In this document: piece by piece, positions 26,896 to 34,887 of the stretch | Position numbering within the stretch: position 1 is the stretch's first letter | Layout: each line of letters starts with the position of its first letter | Origin: Paraburkholderia tagetis | GTDB taxonomy: Bacteria > Pseudomonadota > Gammaproteobacteria > Burkholderiales > Burkholderiaceae | DNA length: 64,000 bases | Direction: 5' to 3' | NCBI RefSeq assembly: GCF_022213065.1 | Contig: NZ_JAKLJA010000015.1 | Span: 62,001 to 126,000 of the forward strand | Notes under the pieces: model-generated | What the model saw: only the letters and a program-made list of their open reading frames with translations | Database searches by the model: none | Told to the model about the DNA's origin: nothing | Program-made: the position numbers and the translations under genes

Positions 26896-27846
26896 TCAGG
26901 CCCCCAGCAAAAAATGGACGAGCATGCCGATCACGGCGAGCAGGTACGCGGTCGCGAGAAACTCGGGCACGCGAAAGAGCCGCATTTTCGCGTTGAGCGT
27001 TTCCACGAGCGCAAGCAGCGCGCCCCCCACCAGCAGCTTCGCGAATAACGCGGGCACGGCCAGCAGCAGCGCGAGCGGGTTGCCCGTTTCAGCGATGCCC
27101 CACGGCACGAACAGCGCGAGGCCAATGCACGAGTAAGCGAAGAGTTTCAGGCTCGCCGCCCATTCGATCAGCGCGAGATGGCGGCCCGAGTATTCGAGCA
27201 CCAGCGCCTCGTGGATCATCGTGAGCTCGAGGTGCGTGGCGGGATTGTCGACGGGCAGGCGCGCGTTTTCCGCGAGCGACACCATGGCGAACGCGATGCC
27301 CGCGAAGGCGAGACTCGGATAGATGGCGAGTTGGCCGTTGCTGAGCGTGGCGACGATGCGCGTGAGTCCCGTCGACTGTGTGATCAGCGAGGCAGAAAAC
27401 AGCACCATGAGCAGCGCCGGTTCGGCGAGGAAGCCCACCAGCATCTCGCGCCGCGCGCCGAGCGTGCCGAAGGCGGTGCCCGTGTCCATGGCGGCGAGCG
27501 AGATCGCGACGCGCGCGAGCGCGAACAGACCCACGAGCGCGATGGCATCGGCGGCGGGCGAAAGCGGCAGATCGGTCGAAAGCGTGGGCACGATCGCGCA
27601 GGCCAGCGTCATGCAGCCCCAGACCACATAAGGTGCGAGGCGCGTGATCGGGCTCGCATGCAGCGCGACCACCGATTCCTTGTTGAAGAGCTTGTGCAGC
27701 GTGCGGTATGGCTGCCAGAGGCTGGGCCCGCGCCGGCCCTGGAGCCGGGCCCGGCAGATGCCGATCCAGCCCGAGAGCAGCGGCGCGGCGGCCAGCGCCA
27801 CCAGAATTTCGAGCCCTTGCGAGAGCGCTCCGGATAGCGTGATCAT
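26896..27846 (-). CDS. hyfC: Hydrogenase-4-like membrane anchor (HyfC/NuoH family)
   Basis: A 316-residue, eight-helix NuoH-like subunit, which in complex I relatives couples redox chemistry to ion transport. Typical stretches: GRRGPSLWQPYRTLHKLFNKESV and ENARLPVDNPATHLELTMIHEALVLEYSG, rich in the charged residues of the quinone/E-channel region. ATG 27846 overlaps the hyfB stop (ATGA). A longer in-frame ORF reaching 29820 is an artefact of the high GC. Confidence 0.88.
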   Translation of the reverse strand: MITLSGALSQGLEILVALAAAPLLSGWIGICRARLQGRRGPSLWQPYRTLHKLFNKESVVALHASPITRLAPYVVWGCMTLACAIVPTLSTDLPLSPAADAIALVGLFALARVAISLAAMDTGTAFGTLGARREMLVGFLAEPALLMVLFSASLITQSTGLTRIVATLSNGQLAIYPSLAFAGIAFAMVSLAENARLPVDNPATHLELTMIHEALVLEYSGRHLALIEWAASLKLFAYSCIGLALFVPWGIAETGNPLALLLAVPALFAKLLVGGALLALVETLNAKMRLFRVPEFLATAYLLAVIGMLVHFLLGA

Positions 27847-29852
27847 TGGCGCACCAGCATGAGCAAGGTGATCAGCGCGACAAAGCTGCACGTCAGGTAG
27901 ACCGCGATACGGCCCGCCTGGAGCCGCCCCGCGAGCGCGCCGAGCCAACGCAGGCCGCGCGCGAGCGGCGCGTAGATCCAGCCCCACGTGCGGTCCGATG
28001 CAACGACGCGGTAGGTCGGCTGCGCATCGAAGGGCGAGGGCACACTGCGCTCGATCTTGAAGAACGGCGCAAAGATTGTGCGGATCGGTTGCCCGAAGCC
28101 CTCCGCCGAGTCCTGCATGCGCGCGGTCACGAACGGATTGCCGCACGCCCACGGCACCGCGCGGCGCAGCCGTCCGTGATAGAAGCGGCGCACGAGCACG
28201 AAGGCGAGCCCGCAGCAGCCCACGAAGAATGCGAGGAAGACGGCGGGCATGTAGCTCGCGCGCTCGACGCCGGTGGGGGCGAGCAGCAGCCAGCCGCCTG
28301 CCGATATTGCTGCGCCGAGATCGGCGCCCGCCAGTTGCCGCACGACGGGCGTGAGCGCGCGCACGATCTGCACTGGCATGAGGCCGAGCAGCACGCTGGC
28401 CGCGACGAACCAGCCGAAGCCCGCGCGCTCCCAGCCGCCGGCGTCGTGCGCACGCGCAAGCGACGCTTCGCGCGGCTGCCCGAGAAACACGATGCCGAAG
28501 AACTTGACCATGGTGTAGCCCGCGAGCGCCGCGACGAGTGCGATCAGCGCGGCGATGAGCGGCACGGCCATGTTGAGGAACGCGTTCGGCAGTCCGGGGG
28601 TGAACAGGAAGCTTTGCAGCAGCAGCCATTCCGAAACGAAGCCGGAGAGCGGCGGCAAGCCCGCGCTCGCGAGCGCGCCGACGAGCGCGGCCCAGGCGGT
28701 CCAGGGCATGCGGTGAATCAGGCCGCCGAGGCGCCCGAGATTGCGCTCGCCCGTGGCGTGCAGCACGGAGCCGGTGCCCACGAACAGGAGGCTCTTGAAC
28801 GCCGCGTGGCTCGCGATCTGATAGAGCAGTGCTGTCACGGCCAGCGCCGCGAGCCCGTTCATGCCGAAGGCGCGAAACAGCACGGCGAGCCCGAGGCTCA
28901 CGAACATCAGGCCGATGTTCTCGATCGACGAATACGCGAGCAGCCGCTTCATGTCCGACTGGATCGCGCTGAACACCACGCCGAGCAGCGCCGTGAAAAG
29001 ACCGAGCGCGAGCATCAGCACGCCCCACCAGGCGATTTGCAGGTGCAGCAGGTCGAAGACCGTGCGCAGCATGCCGTAGAGCCCGGCTTTCAAAACGAAG
29101 CCGCTCATGAGCGCGGAGACCGGCGAGGGGGCGGCAGGGTGTGCCTCGGGCAGCCAGACATGGAGCGGAAAAATGCCGGCCTTCGCCCCGAACCCGAACA
29201 GCGCGAGCAGAAAAGCCACGGACGCCCAGAACGGCGCGAGATGTTGCGCGCGCATGGCGTCGAAGCTGTAGTCGCCGGTATTCGCTTGTAGTAGTCCGAA
29301 GCAAATGAGCAACGCCAATGCGCCGGCGTGCGAGATCAGGAAGTAGAGAAACGCCGCGCCGCGAATCTCGGCGATACGGTGATTGCTCATGACGAGGAAC
29401 GTGGCGGAGATCGTCAGCATTTCCCACGCGACGAGGAAGCTGTACGCGTCGTTGGCGAGAAGAACGAGCGCGAGGCTGGCGAGGCACACATGGTATTCGA
29501 AGCACAGCAGGCCGGGAGGCGTGCCCTCGCCCTTGCGGAAATAACCCGACGAGAATGCGCTCACACCGGTACTTACGAGACCGAGCACGGTGAGGAAATA
29601 CGCCGAAAGCGCGTCGAGGCGCAAGTGGAACGGCAAGCCTGGCAGACCGATTGGCAGCACGAGCGTCTGTGCCGGGCTGCGCATGGCGTAGAGGCCGAGC
29701 CCAAACAGCAGCACGCCGAGCAGCGCGCCAGCCGGAAAGAGCCCGTGCGCCACCACGCGCGTGCGGCGCAGGTGGGCGAGCCCGGCGAACCCAATCGCCA
29801 GCCAGCCCGCAACGACGCATAGCGCGAGCTGGATCACGAAGCGAGGTTCCAT
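27843..29852 (-). CDS. hyfB: Hydrogenase-4-like antiporter-type membrane subunit (HyfB/NuoL family)
   Basis: A 669-residue NuoL/MrpA-type antiporter-like subunit, first gene of the operon. Seen: VAWEMLTISATFLVMSNHR (TM5 Glu), GIFPLHVWLPEAHPAAPSPVSA, and SGFVLKAGLYGMLR with the pump lysine. The long C-terminal extension past residue 500 is normal for HyfB. Together with C, E, F, G and I it makes a six-subunit complex. HyfA, D, H and J, formate dehydrogenase and Hyp maturation genes are not in the window. The upstream region carries TTAACAT-type repeats. Confidence 0.88.
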   Translation of the reverse strand: MEPRFVIQLALCVVAGWLAIGFAGLAHLRRTRVVAHGLFPAGALLGVLLFGLGLYAMRSPAQTLVLPIGLPGLPFHLRLDALSAYFLTVLGLVSTGVSAFSSGYFRKGEGTPPGLLCFEYHVCLASLALVLLANDAYSFLVAWEMLTISATFLVMSNHRIAEIRGAAFLYFLISHAGALALLICFGLLQANTGDYSFDAMRAQHLAPFWASVAFLLALFGFGAKAGIFPLHVWLPEAHPAAPSPVSALMSGFVLKAGLYGMLRTVFDLLHLQIAWWGVLMLALGLFTALLGVVFSAIQSDMKRLLAYSSIENIGLMFVSLGLAVLFRAFGMNGLAALAVTALLYQIASHAAFKSLLFVGTGSVLHATGERNLGRLGGLIHRMPWTAWAALVGALASAGLPPLSGFVSEWLLLQSFLFTPGLPNAFLNMAVPLIAALIALVAALAGYTMVKFFGIVFLGQPREASLARAHDAGGWERAGFGWFVAASVLLGLMPVQIVRALTPVVRQLAGADLGAAISAGGWLLLAPTGVERASYMPAVFLAFFVGCCGLAFVLVRRFYHGRLRRAVPWACGNPFVTARMQDSAEGFGQPIRTIFAPFFKIERSVPSPFDAQPTYRVVASDRTWGWIYAPLARGLRWLGALAGRLQAGRIAVYLTCSFVALITLLMLVRQ

Positions 29853-29925
29853 CAGGCAGTGTCTCCGCTGGGCGGGGCGAGTCGTGTGCGGTGTGTCATG
29901 CCGCTCTCATTGGGAAGCGCATATG

Positions 29926-29955
29926 GTTAACAGAATATGTTAACAACATTAACAT
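29926..29955 (-). promoter_or_regulatory. Palindrome GTTAACA-N5-TGTTAAC plus an ATTAACAT copy upstream of the hyf-like operon
   Basis: A perfect 19-bp palindrome (29926-29944) followed by ATTAACAT at 29948-29955, 74-103 bp upstream of the hyfB start. The same core occurs before the next two rightward genes, one of which encodes a ribbon-helix-helix protein, so this may be its operator. An Anr/FNR-type site (TTGAT-N4-ATCAA) was considered, but the match is poor. Confidence 0.55.
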
Positions 29956-30052
29956 GCTATCAGAACCGGATTGGCCTTTCCAGAGGGTATCGATACACAA
30001 GATCGGTGAAAAACGCCGGGGTGATACGACCCTTGGTGCGGGCTCGGGAGCA

Positions 30053-30089
30053 TTTACATTGCATTCTAAGATGATTAACATGTAATTAC
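30053..30089 (+). promoter_or_regulatory. Promoter-like TTTACA-N17-TAACAT within the same motif
   Basis: TTTACA at 30053-30058 and TAACAT at 30076-30081 are spaced 17 bp. The -10 element is embedded in GATTAACATGTAATTAC (30073-30089), which carries the ATTAACAT core. A repressor bound here would cover the -10 of the gene at 30130. Confidence 0.5.
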
Positions 30090-30129
30090 ACCCCGGCGGA
30101 CCGGGTGATGGCGTAGCGGGAGGGCTTGC

Positions 30130-30573
30130 ATGTTTGACGTCGATGTTCCATTGCTGACTCACGAGAGCAAACGGATACGCCTGCGCGAGGCGGGCGGCGA
30201 GCATGGGCTCATTGCCGTGGGCGTCGGCCGGGCAGGCGGGCGCGGGTTCCAGATGCTGCACCGCTTTGCTGCGCTGGGCGACCAGCTCGACGCTGCCGGC
30301 GTGAATCTCGTGTTCGCTTATCCGGCGCAGTCGGCTCGCCACGTTCAGGATGCGTTGTCCGTGCTGGCGGCGCGCTATCGGGGCAAGCCATGTCTCTTGC
30401 TGGACGAGGCCGGGCTTTTTTTCGGCGATACGCTGCCGCCTCAATGGCATTGCGTCATGCGTTTCGACCGGGACATGACCTGCATCGAGACGGCGACGAT
30501 TGCCGCGCGGGAGGAAGGCTGGGACGCGCTATTGAGCGAATTTCTCATCGGCGTGCTGGAGGATGTCGCGTGA
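30130..30573 (+). CDS. Hypothetical protein, redoxin-like fold lacking catalytic cysteines
   Basis: A 147-residue protein, ATG behind GGGAGGG. The order of segments (GLIAVGVGRAGGRGFQMLHRF, LGDQLDAAGVNLVFAYP, CLLLDEAGLFFGD) looks like an AhpC/thioredoxin-like fold. The position expected to hold CxxC or the peroxidatic Cys reads GRGF. Cys is found only near positions 98, 113 and 121. I do not recognise a family. It lies divergent from the hyf-like operon and upstream of the RHH gene, so it may belong to the same regulon. Confidence 0.6.
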   Translation: MFDVDVPLLTHESKRIRLREAGGEHGLIAVGVGRAGGRGFQMLHRFAALGDQLDAAGVNLVFAYPAQSARHVQDALSVLAARYRGKPCLLLDEAGLFFGDTLPPQWHCVMRFDRDMTCIETATIAAREEGWDALLSEFLIGVLEDVA

Positions 30574-30614
30574 TGAAGGTGCACGCTCCTCAACTACTGG
30601 TTCCCGGATTCGAT

Positions 30615-30633
30615 TATAATTTGATTAACATAT
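30615..30633 (+). promoter_or_regulatory. TATAAT box with adjacent GATTAACATAT motif before the RHH gene
   Basis: A consensus TATAAT (30615-30620) is followed 2 bp later by GATTAACATAT (30623-30633), about where transcription would start, 23 bp before the RHH start codon. The layout fits autorepression. Confidence 0.5.
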
Positions 30634-30655
30634 CTGGACTCCCAAGACCTGCGTG

Positions 30656-30844
30656 ATGGAAACCAAAAGCGCCCGACTGACGATTTTGATCGACCCCGCA
30701 AAAAAGGCGGCATTTGAAGAGCTGTGCGCGGCACAGGATTTGACGCCGTCACAGGTCGTCCGTCAATTGATCCGCGATTACCTCGCGCAGCATGGCGTGA
30801 CCTACAAGACCAAGAGTACCGTGGGCACGCGCGTGCGCCGGTAA
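30656..30844 (+). CDS. Ribbon-helix-helix (CopG/Arc-type) small regulator
   Basis: A 62-residue protein. The strand ARLTILIDPAKKAAFEELCAAQ and the helix LTPSQVVRQLIRDYLAQHG form a ribbon-helix-helix; a basic tail (TKSTVGTRVRR) follows. There is no toxin partner next to it, so an antitoxin role is unlikely. With TTAACAT-like sites in its own promoter and in those of the two genes to its left, it is a candidate local repressor of the hyf-like operon (inference). Confidence 0.75.
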   Translation: METKSARLTILIDPAKKAAFEELCAAQDLTPSQVVRQLIRDYLAQHGVTYKTKSTVGTRVRR

Positions 30845-30920
30845 TTCGTATTAAGTAAGGCCGGTGTGCCATACGTCCAACCCCTGTAACAACCGCCTGC
30901 AAGAGGCGTGAGAATCGATC

Positions 30921-31265
30921 ATGAACGCATTACCGCCGTGCCCGCAATGTCATTCCGAATTCACCTATGAAGACGGCGCCATCTATATTTGCCCGGAGTG
31001 CGGCCACGAATGGGCCGTGGGTGGCGAGGCCGCCGCGGCCGAGCCGGCTGGAAAGGTGTACCGCGATTCGGCGGGCAATATCCTGCAGGATGGCGATACC
31101 GTCACCGTCATCAAGGACCTGAAGCTCAAAGGCTCGGGCGGCGTGATCAAGATGGGCACCAAGGTGAAGAACATTCGCCTCGTGGACAGCGACCACGACA
31201 TCGACTGCAAGGTGGATGGTTTTGGCGCGATGAGCCTGAAATCGGAATTCGTCAAAAAGGCGTGA
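30921..31265 (+). CDS. PhnA/YjdM-type zinc-ribbon protein
   Basis: A 114-residue PhnA-domain protein. The zinc ribbon CPQCHSEFTYEDG...YICPECGHEW is at the N-terminus, followed by the conserved SH3-like domain (DSAGNILQDGDTVTVIKDLKLKG, GTKVKNIRLV, DIDCKVDGFGAMSLKSEFVKK). Despite the name, the family is not needed for phosphonate cleavage and its job is unclear. It is single-gene sized, with a candidate terminator after it. Confidence 0.9.
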   Translation: MNALPPCPQCHSEFTYEDGAIYICPECGHEWAVGGEAAAAEPAGKVYRDSAGNILQDGDTVTVIKDLKLKGSGGVIKMGTKVKNIRLVDSDHDIDCKVDGFGAMSLKSEFVKKA

Positions 31266-31271
31266 CCTGAA

Positions 31272-31305
31272 GACCGGGCAGCGGCGCAATCGCCTGCTCC
31301 CGGTC
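31272..31305 (+). terminator. Possible hairpin after the PhnA-type gene
   Basis: GACCGGGCAG pairs with CTGCTCCCGGTC (one bulge) 7 bp past the stop codon. There is no T-tract, so confidence is low. Confidence 0.3.
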
Positions 31306-31345
31306 GCCGCTGCGGCAAACGTCATTGGCAAAGGGATGGATCGAG

Positions 31346-32335
31346 ATGGACCACGCTCCTGGCAACGCCGCTTCCCTCGTATCGATGCAGGTATCTATGC
31401 ACGTCCCTGCGCACGTCCCTGCGCACGTCCCTGCGCACGTCCCTGTGGCACGCGCCGACTTCGGCCGCGTTTCGGTCCTGTTCGGCGCGAAGAACGGTAA
31501 GTACCCCGATGGAAATCAGGTGCTGATTCGCGGCTCGGACACGCGCGCGGCCTTCGATACGCCGCTGGTTTCGAACCACATCGGCGCCGAGTTCGATGCG
31601 ACTGAACTGGTGGTCATGGGGCACGTGCATGAAGACCATATGGCCGGCCTGCACCGCATTCCCCGAGCCGCTGTTCATGTGCACGAGGCCGATTTGCCGG
31701 CGATCCGCAGTTGGGACGGCATGGTTGCCGCTTACGGCACGGGCGCGAACAGCGCGACGGAGTTGCTGGCGATGCTTCAGCGCGACTTCCTCTATGCGCC
31801 GAGGCCGGACGCGCAAGGCTATCTGGACGGCGCATGCTGGGATCTCGGCCAGTCGCGCATTCGCGCGTTCCACATGCCGGGGCACACGGCGGGCCACTGT
31901 GTGCTGCTGGTCGAGCCCGAGGGCGTGGCCTTCACCGGCGACATCGACCTGACGGGTTTCGGGCCTTACTATGGCGACGCCTCGTCGAGCCTGCGCGATT
32001 TTCGCCGCAGCATGGCGCACTTGCCCGATATTCCGGCGAAGGTATGGGTCACTTCGCACCATCGCGGCGTGTACACCGACCGCGAGCATTTCCTGCGCGA
32101 TCTCGCGGCGTTTGCGGCCAAGCTCGATGAACGCGAGCAGCGCGTGCTGGCGTGGCTGAAGGCGTCGCCGAAGACGCTCGAGCAACTGGTCGAGCAACGG
32201 CTGCTGTATCCGCCGGGTTATGAGGCGCCGTGGGTGGTGTCCGCCGAGACCCGGACGATTTCGCAGCATCTGGCCGAACTCATGGCCGATGGCCGCGTAC
32301 AGGTGGATGAGGAAGGCGTCTACCGGCTCGCGTGA
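31346..32335 (+). CDS. MBL-fold metallohydrolase with N-terminal HVPA repeats
   Basis: A 329-residue metallo-beta-lactamase-fold hydrolase. The metal motif MGHVHEDHMAGL (HxHxDH), GHTAGHC, and the Asp in FTGDIDLTG are all present. A winged-helix-like C-terminal region (SPKTLEQLVEQ...QVDEEGVYRLA) follows, as in LACTB2-type proteins. The ATG at 31346 is preferred to TTG 31325. Residues about 18-33 are four PAHV-type repeats encoded by 12-bp tandem copies just ahead of the fold. The substrate is unknown. It converges on the amide locus. Confidence 0.85.
   Translation: MDHAPGNAASLVSMQVSMHVPAHVPAHVPAHVPVARADFGRVSVLFGAKNGKYPDGNQVLIRGSDTRAAFDTPLVSNHIGAEFDATELVVMGHVHEDHMAGLHRIPRAAVHVHEADLPAIRSWDGMVAAYGTGANSATELLAMLQRDFLYAPRPDAQGYLDGACWDLGQSRIRAFHMPGHTAGHCVLLVEPEGVAFTGDIDLTGFGPYYGDASSSLRDFRRSMAHLPDIPAKVWVTSHHRGVYTDREHFLRDLAAFAAKLDEREQRVLAWLKASPKTLEQLVEQRLLYPPGYEAPWVVSAETRTISQHLAELMADGRVQVDEEGVYRLA
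31399..31446 (+). repeat. Four 12-bp tandem copies inside the MBL gene
   Basis: The unit gcacgtccctgc is repeated four times; the last copy has one change. It stays in frame, encoding His-Val-Pro-Ala repeats before the conserved domain, so copy-number change would be tolerated. Confidence 0.95.
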
Positions 32336-32368
32336 CGGGGCGTAAATAACAGGGCGTATCACGGACTA

Positions 32369-32400
32369 TCAAGGACGCGTGTCGAATCACGCGTCCTTGA
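32369..32400. terminator. Bidirectional hairpin between convergent genes
   Basis: TCAAGGACGCGTG, loop TCGAAT, CACGCGTCCTTGA: a perfect 13-bp stem. The stop codon of the leftward fusion gene (32387-32389) starts at the last base of the loop, so the gene ends inside the hairpin. It serves both the MBL gene and the fusion gene. Confidence 0.65.
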
Positions 32401-34759
32401 AGAGCGCCTTCCTGATAATCGCATGCACGCCCCAGTTGCCATTGACCACCTGCGTAATGCCAAAGTCGACGGCAACCGAAATGAGCGTGATGGCCTCGTC
32501 CTCGCTGAGTTTCTTGACGGACATGAGGAACCGCCGGGCCTTGCGAAAGGCGTCGCGCATGGCCTCGTCGAGCGTCGACTTCATGTAGATGTGGCTCTGT
32601 GCCTTTTGCCCGAACTCGGTTAGATGGTTCGGAGAACTGAAGCCATGAAGAATCCACTCGGTGGCGGTTTCGACGAGCGGATACGTCAAGTCGGCGAACG
32701 GCGCATCCGGATCGATCTCGCCGTTCTTATGCAGGATCAGCTGGAAATCGCCGGTCAGCGAGCACTCGATGGCGGTGCCGCAAAGCTCGGAATCGCCCTG
32801 GGACGCGTGCGGATCGCCAATCGAAAACAACGCGCCGGGCACGGCCACCCTCAGAAAGACGCTGGCACCGCGCGTCACGCGCCAGTTGTCCAGATTGCCC
32901 GCGAAGCTCGAAGGCGGAATGGAGTCGATCAAGCCGTTCTGTGCGGGCGCCACGGCAATCACGCCAAAATGCGGGCGGACCGGTATTTCGATATCGCTCA
33001 GGACTTCATAATTCTTGTCGATGGTGGAATGATCGACAGGAACGCCGGGGTAATCGATGGTCGTATGCACCACGCCAAACGGGTCGCGCTGGGGCGTCCA
33101 GCGGAAGTTATAGAGCGCACGGGCCTTGCCGTCGGAGCATTCGCAGTCGATCTCGAAGATGGTCACGACCTCGCGCTCGCGCGGCTCCGTGAGCAGGTCG
33201 CGGTAATGGAATCCCCACCATGTGGCAGCGTTGCTGCCAAAGGCCTTGCCGTGAAAGCAGGGGTTCGCGCTCAAGCGCGGGCGGATGTCGAGAATCCTCA
33301 CTTCGAGCACGTCGCCCGGCATCGCGTCCCGCACGGCAACCGGTCCCGTACAAATATGGACTCCGAATCCTTCGCCAGCGCCGCGTCCGTAGATCGACGC
33401 ATCGAGCGGGCCTGCGCCGCGCCGGTCGACGTTCTTGCGCTCGGCGCTCCAGTGGAACACGCTTTGCGCGCCGGCATCGCCTTCGATCATGCGCTCCCAG
33501 TCGTCCGAAGCGTGTTGCGTGAGCGTCTCGATCGTCACCTTGTCGCCCGACTCGACTTCGAGCACCGGGGGCAAGTCGCGGCTCAGATAGCCCCAATGGA
33601 CCGTCTTGTCGGTTGCCTGGAGCCGGTGATGCCGGCGCCCGAAGCTGTCCGTGGCATGGCCCCAGCGCGATACGTGGCCGGGTGTGCCGACCGGCGCCGT
33701 GCCATCGTTGGCGGAAAGCGGGTTGCGCGCGATGGGCTGGATGCGCACATGCTCGGGCCGGCCGCGCGAGATGCTTTGCGCAACGACCTTGGCCGGCGCG
33801 GGCATCATCTGGTCGCGATAGGAACTGGGCGAAATGCCGAACTGATGGCGAAAGGCGTGGCTGAACCAGGACGGGTCGTTAAAGCCCCATCGATAGCAGA
33901 TGTCCGAGACCGTGAGCTTGCTATAGAGCGGATTGGCCAGATCGGTCCGGCATCGTTCGAGCCGTCTCGTGCGCAGATAGATCGAAAAACTCGTGCCCGA
34001 CTTCTCGAACAGCTTTTGCAGGTAGCGCGCGGAAACATGCTCGTCGGCCGCGATGGAGGCGACGCTCAGGCCGGGTTCTGCGAGCCGCGCATCGACGCGT
34101 TCGCAAATGCGCGCAAAGATGGCCGTGCGCGATTGCGTCAGTCCTGCGGGATCGGGCGGCTGACTCGCGATCAATGCGGCGGAGAGAAACTCGGTGATCG
34201 TGCTGTCGATGGGCTGCAACGCCTTGGAGTCGGCGGCCACGACGGTTTCGAACGTGTCGGTGGCCGCGCACAGGATCCTGGAGAAGAGCAGCCCCGCATC
34301 GCCCGTGAGCTTGATCACGTCGACGGGCAGCGGTGCGGCTATCCGGGCGGCGAGCAGCGCGGGGCCGATATGAACGGTGAGCAGGCGAAACGTGGTGGCG
34401 AGCGACAGCTCCGCGTGCGTGCTTGCGGGCACGCAGACGATTTCGTTCACGCTCAGGCTGTCGCTCGCTCCATTGGCGGCGAGCCCGGCCTCGCCTTCGA
34501 GCAGCATGAGAAGCACGAGGCCCCGGTCCTTGCCCCCGGCCACGGTGAGCGATTGCGGCACTGAAGAGATGCAGGCGAGTTCGATTCCCGCGCTGGTGGT
34601 GCGCGACTGAACCGTGCCATGCAGGGCGTGATCGGCGCACAGATTCTGGCAGCCAAGCCGCGCGACCATGAGCTCGGCGCGCCAGGCGGCGGCACGGCCC
34701 GGTTGCGGCCAGGCTTCGGTGGAAAAGTGCGATTGACGCAAGGCCTGTCTCCCTGGCAT
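32387..34759 (-). CDS. AraC-type regulator fused to acetamidase/formamidase
   Basis: One uninterrupted 790-residue frame. Residues 1-205 resemble the AraC_binding_2 sensor domain. Residues about 213-315 form the AraC DNA-binding domain (LSVASIAADEHVSARYLQKLF, then RWGFNDPSWFSHAFRHQFGIS). Residues 316-375 are a linker. Residues about 375-790 are a full acetamidase/formamidase, starting KTVHWGYLSRDLPPVLEVESGD, with FGVHICTGP, PVRPHFGVIAV, SIGDPHASQGDSE and the closing DFGITQVVNGNWGVHA. Both halves look complete and no frameshift is needed to explain the join. The last gene of a leftward set with formamidase and two XapX proteins. It may be an amidase that controls its own operon, like trigger enzymes such as PutA, but that is inference. 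The start ATG 34759 has a weak ribosome site. Confidence 0.88.
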   Translation of the reverse strand: MPGRQALRQSHFSTEAWPQPGRAAAWRAELMVARLGCQNLCADHALHGTVQSRTTSAGIELACISSVPQSLTVAGGKDRGLVLLMLLEGEAGLAANGASDSLSVNEIVCVPASTHAELSLATTFRLLTVHIGPALLAARIAAPLPVDVIKLTGDAGLLFSRILCAATDTFETVVAADSKALQPIDSTITEFLSAALIASQPPDPAGLTQSRTAIFARICERVDARLAEPGLSVASIAADEHVSARYLQKLFEKSGTSFSIYLRTRRLERCRTDLANPLYSKLTVSDICYRWGFNDPSWFSHAFRHQFGISPSSYRDQMMPAPAKVVAQSISRGRPEHVRIQPIARNPLSANDGTAPVGTPGHVSRWGHATDSFGRRHHRLQATDKTVHWGYLSRDLPPVLEVESGDKVTIETLTQHASDDWERMIEGDAGAQSVFHWSAERKNVDRRGAGPLDASIYGRGAGEGFGVHICTGPVAVRDAMPGDVLEVRILDIRPRLSANPCFHGKAFGSNAATWWGFHYRDLLTEPREREVVTIFEIDCECSDGKARALYNFRWTPQRDPFGVVHTTIDYPGVPVDHSTIDKNYEVLSDIEIPVRPHFGVIAVAPAQNGLIDSIPPSSFAGNLDNWRVTRGASVFLRVAVPGALFSIGDPHASQGDSELCGTAIECSLTGDFQLILHKNGEIDPDAPFADLTYPLVETATEWILHGFSSPNHLTEFGQKAQSHIYMKSTLDEAMRDAFRKARRFLMSVKKLSEDEAITLISVAVDFGITQVVNGNWGVHAIIRKALFKDA

Positions 34760-34769
34760 CTGCTTTCAG

Positions 34770-34800
34770 CAGTCGATTCGGCAGTCGATTCAGTAGTCGA
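34770..34800. repeat. 12-bp direct repeat just upstream of the fusion gene
   Basis: cagtcgattcgg, cagtcgattcag and a partial tagtcga: about 2.5 copies with 12-bp period, 11 bp before the fusion gene start codon. It could be spaced operator half-sites (AraC proteins bind direct repeats) or slippage. Confidence 0.55.
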
Positions 34801-34887
34801 AAAAGCGGGCTCTGCGGTCCGTTCGACCGCGCGACCGAGCAGGCCCGCCTGACTTCAATCTCGCACATGCGAAGGCCGCTCGCGCGG

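Noticed and set aside
26896..29820. A 974-codon leftward ORF that would extend HyfC upstream
   Set aside because: Only the part from 27846 matches NuoH/HyfC. The rest is an off-frame read of hyfB.
30656..30844. Antitoxin of a toxin-antitoxin pair
   Set aside because: No small toxin-like ORF overlaps or follows it; the next gene is a PhnA-type zinc-ribbon protein.
32624..34564. A 646-codon ORF opposite the AraC-amidase fusion
   Set aside because: No domains. The opposite strand encodes two complete recognised domains.
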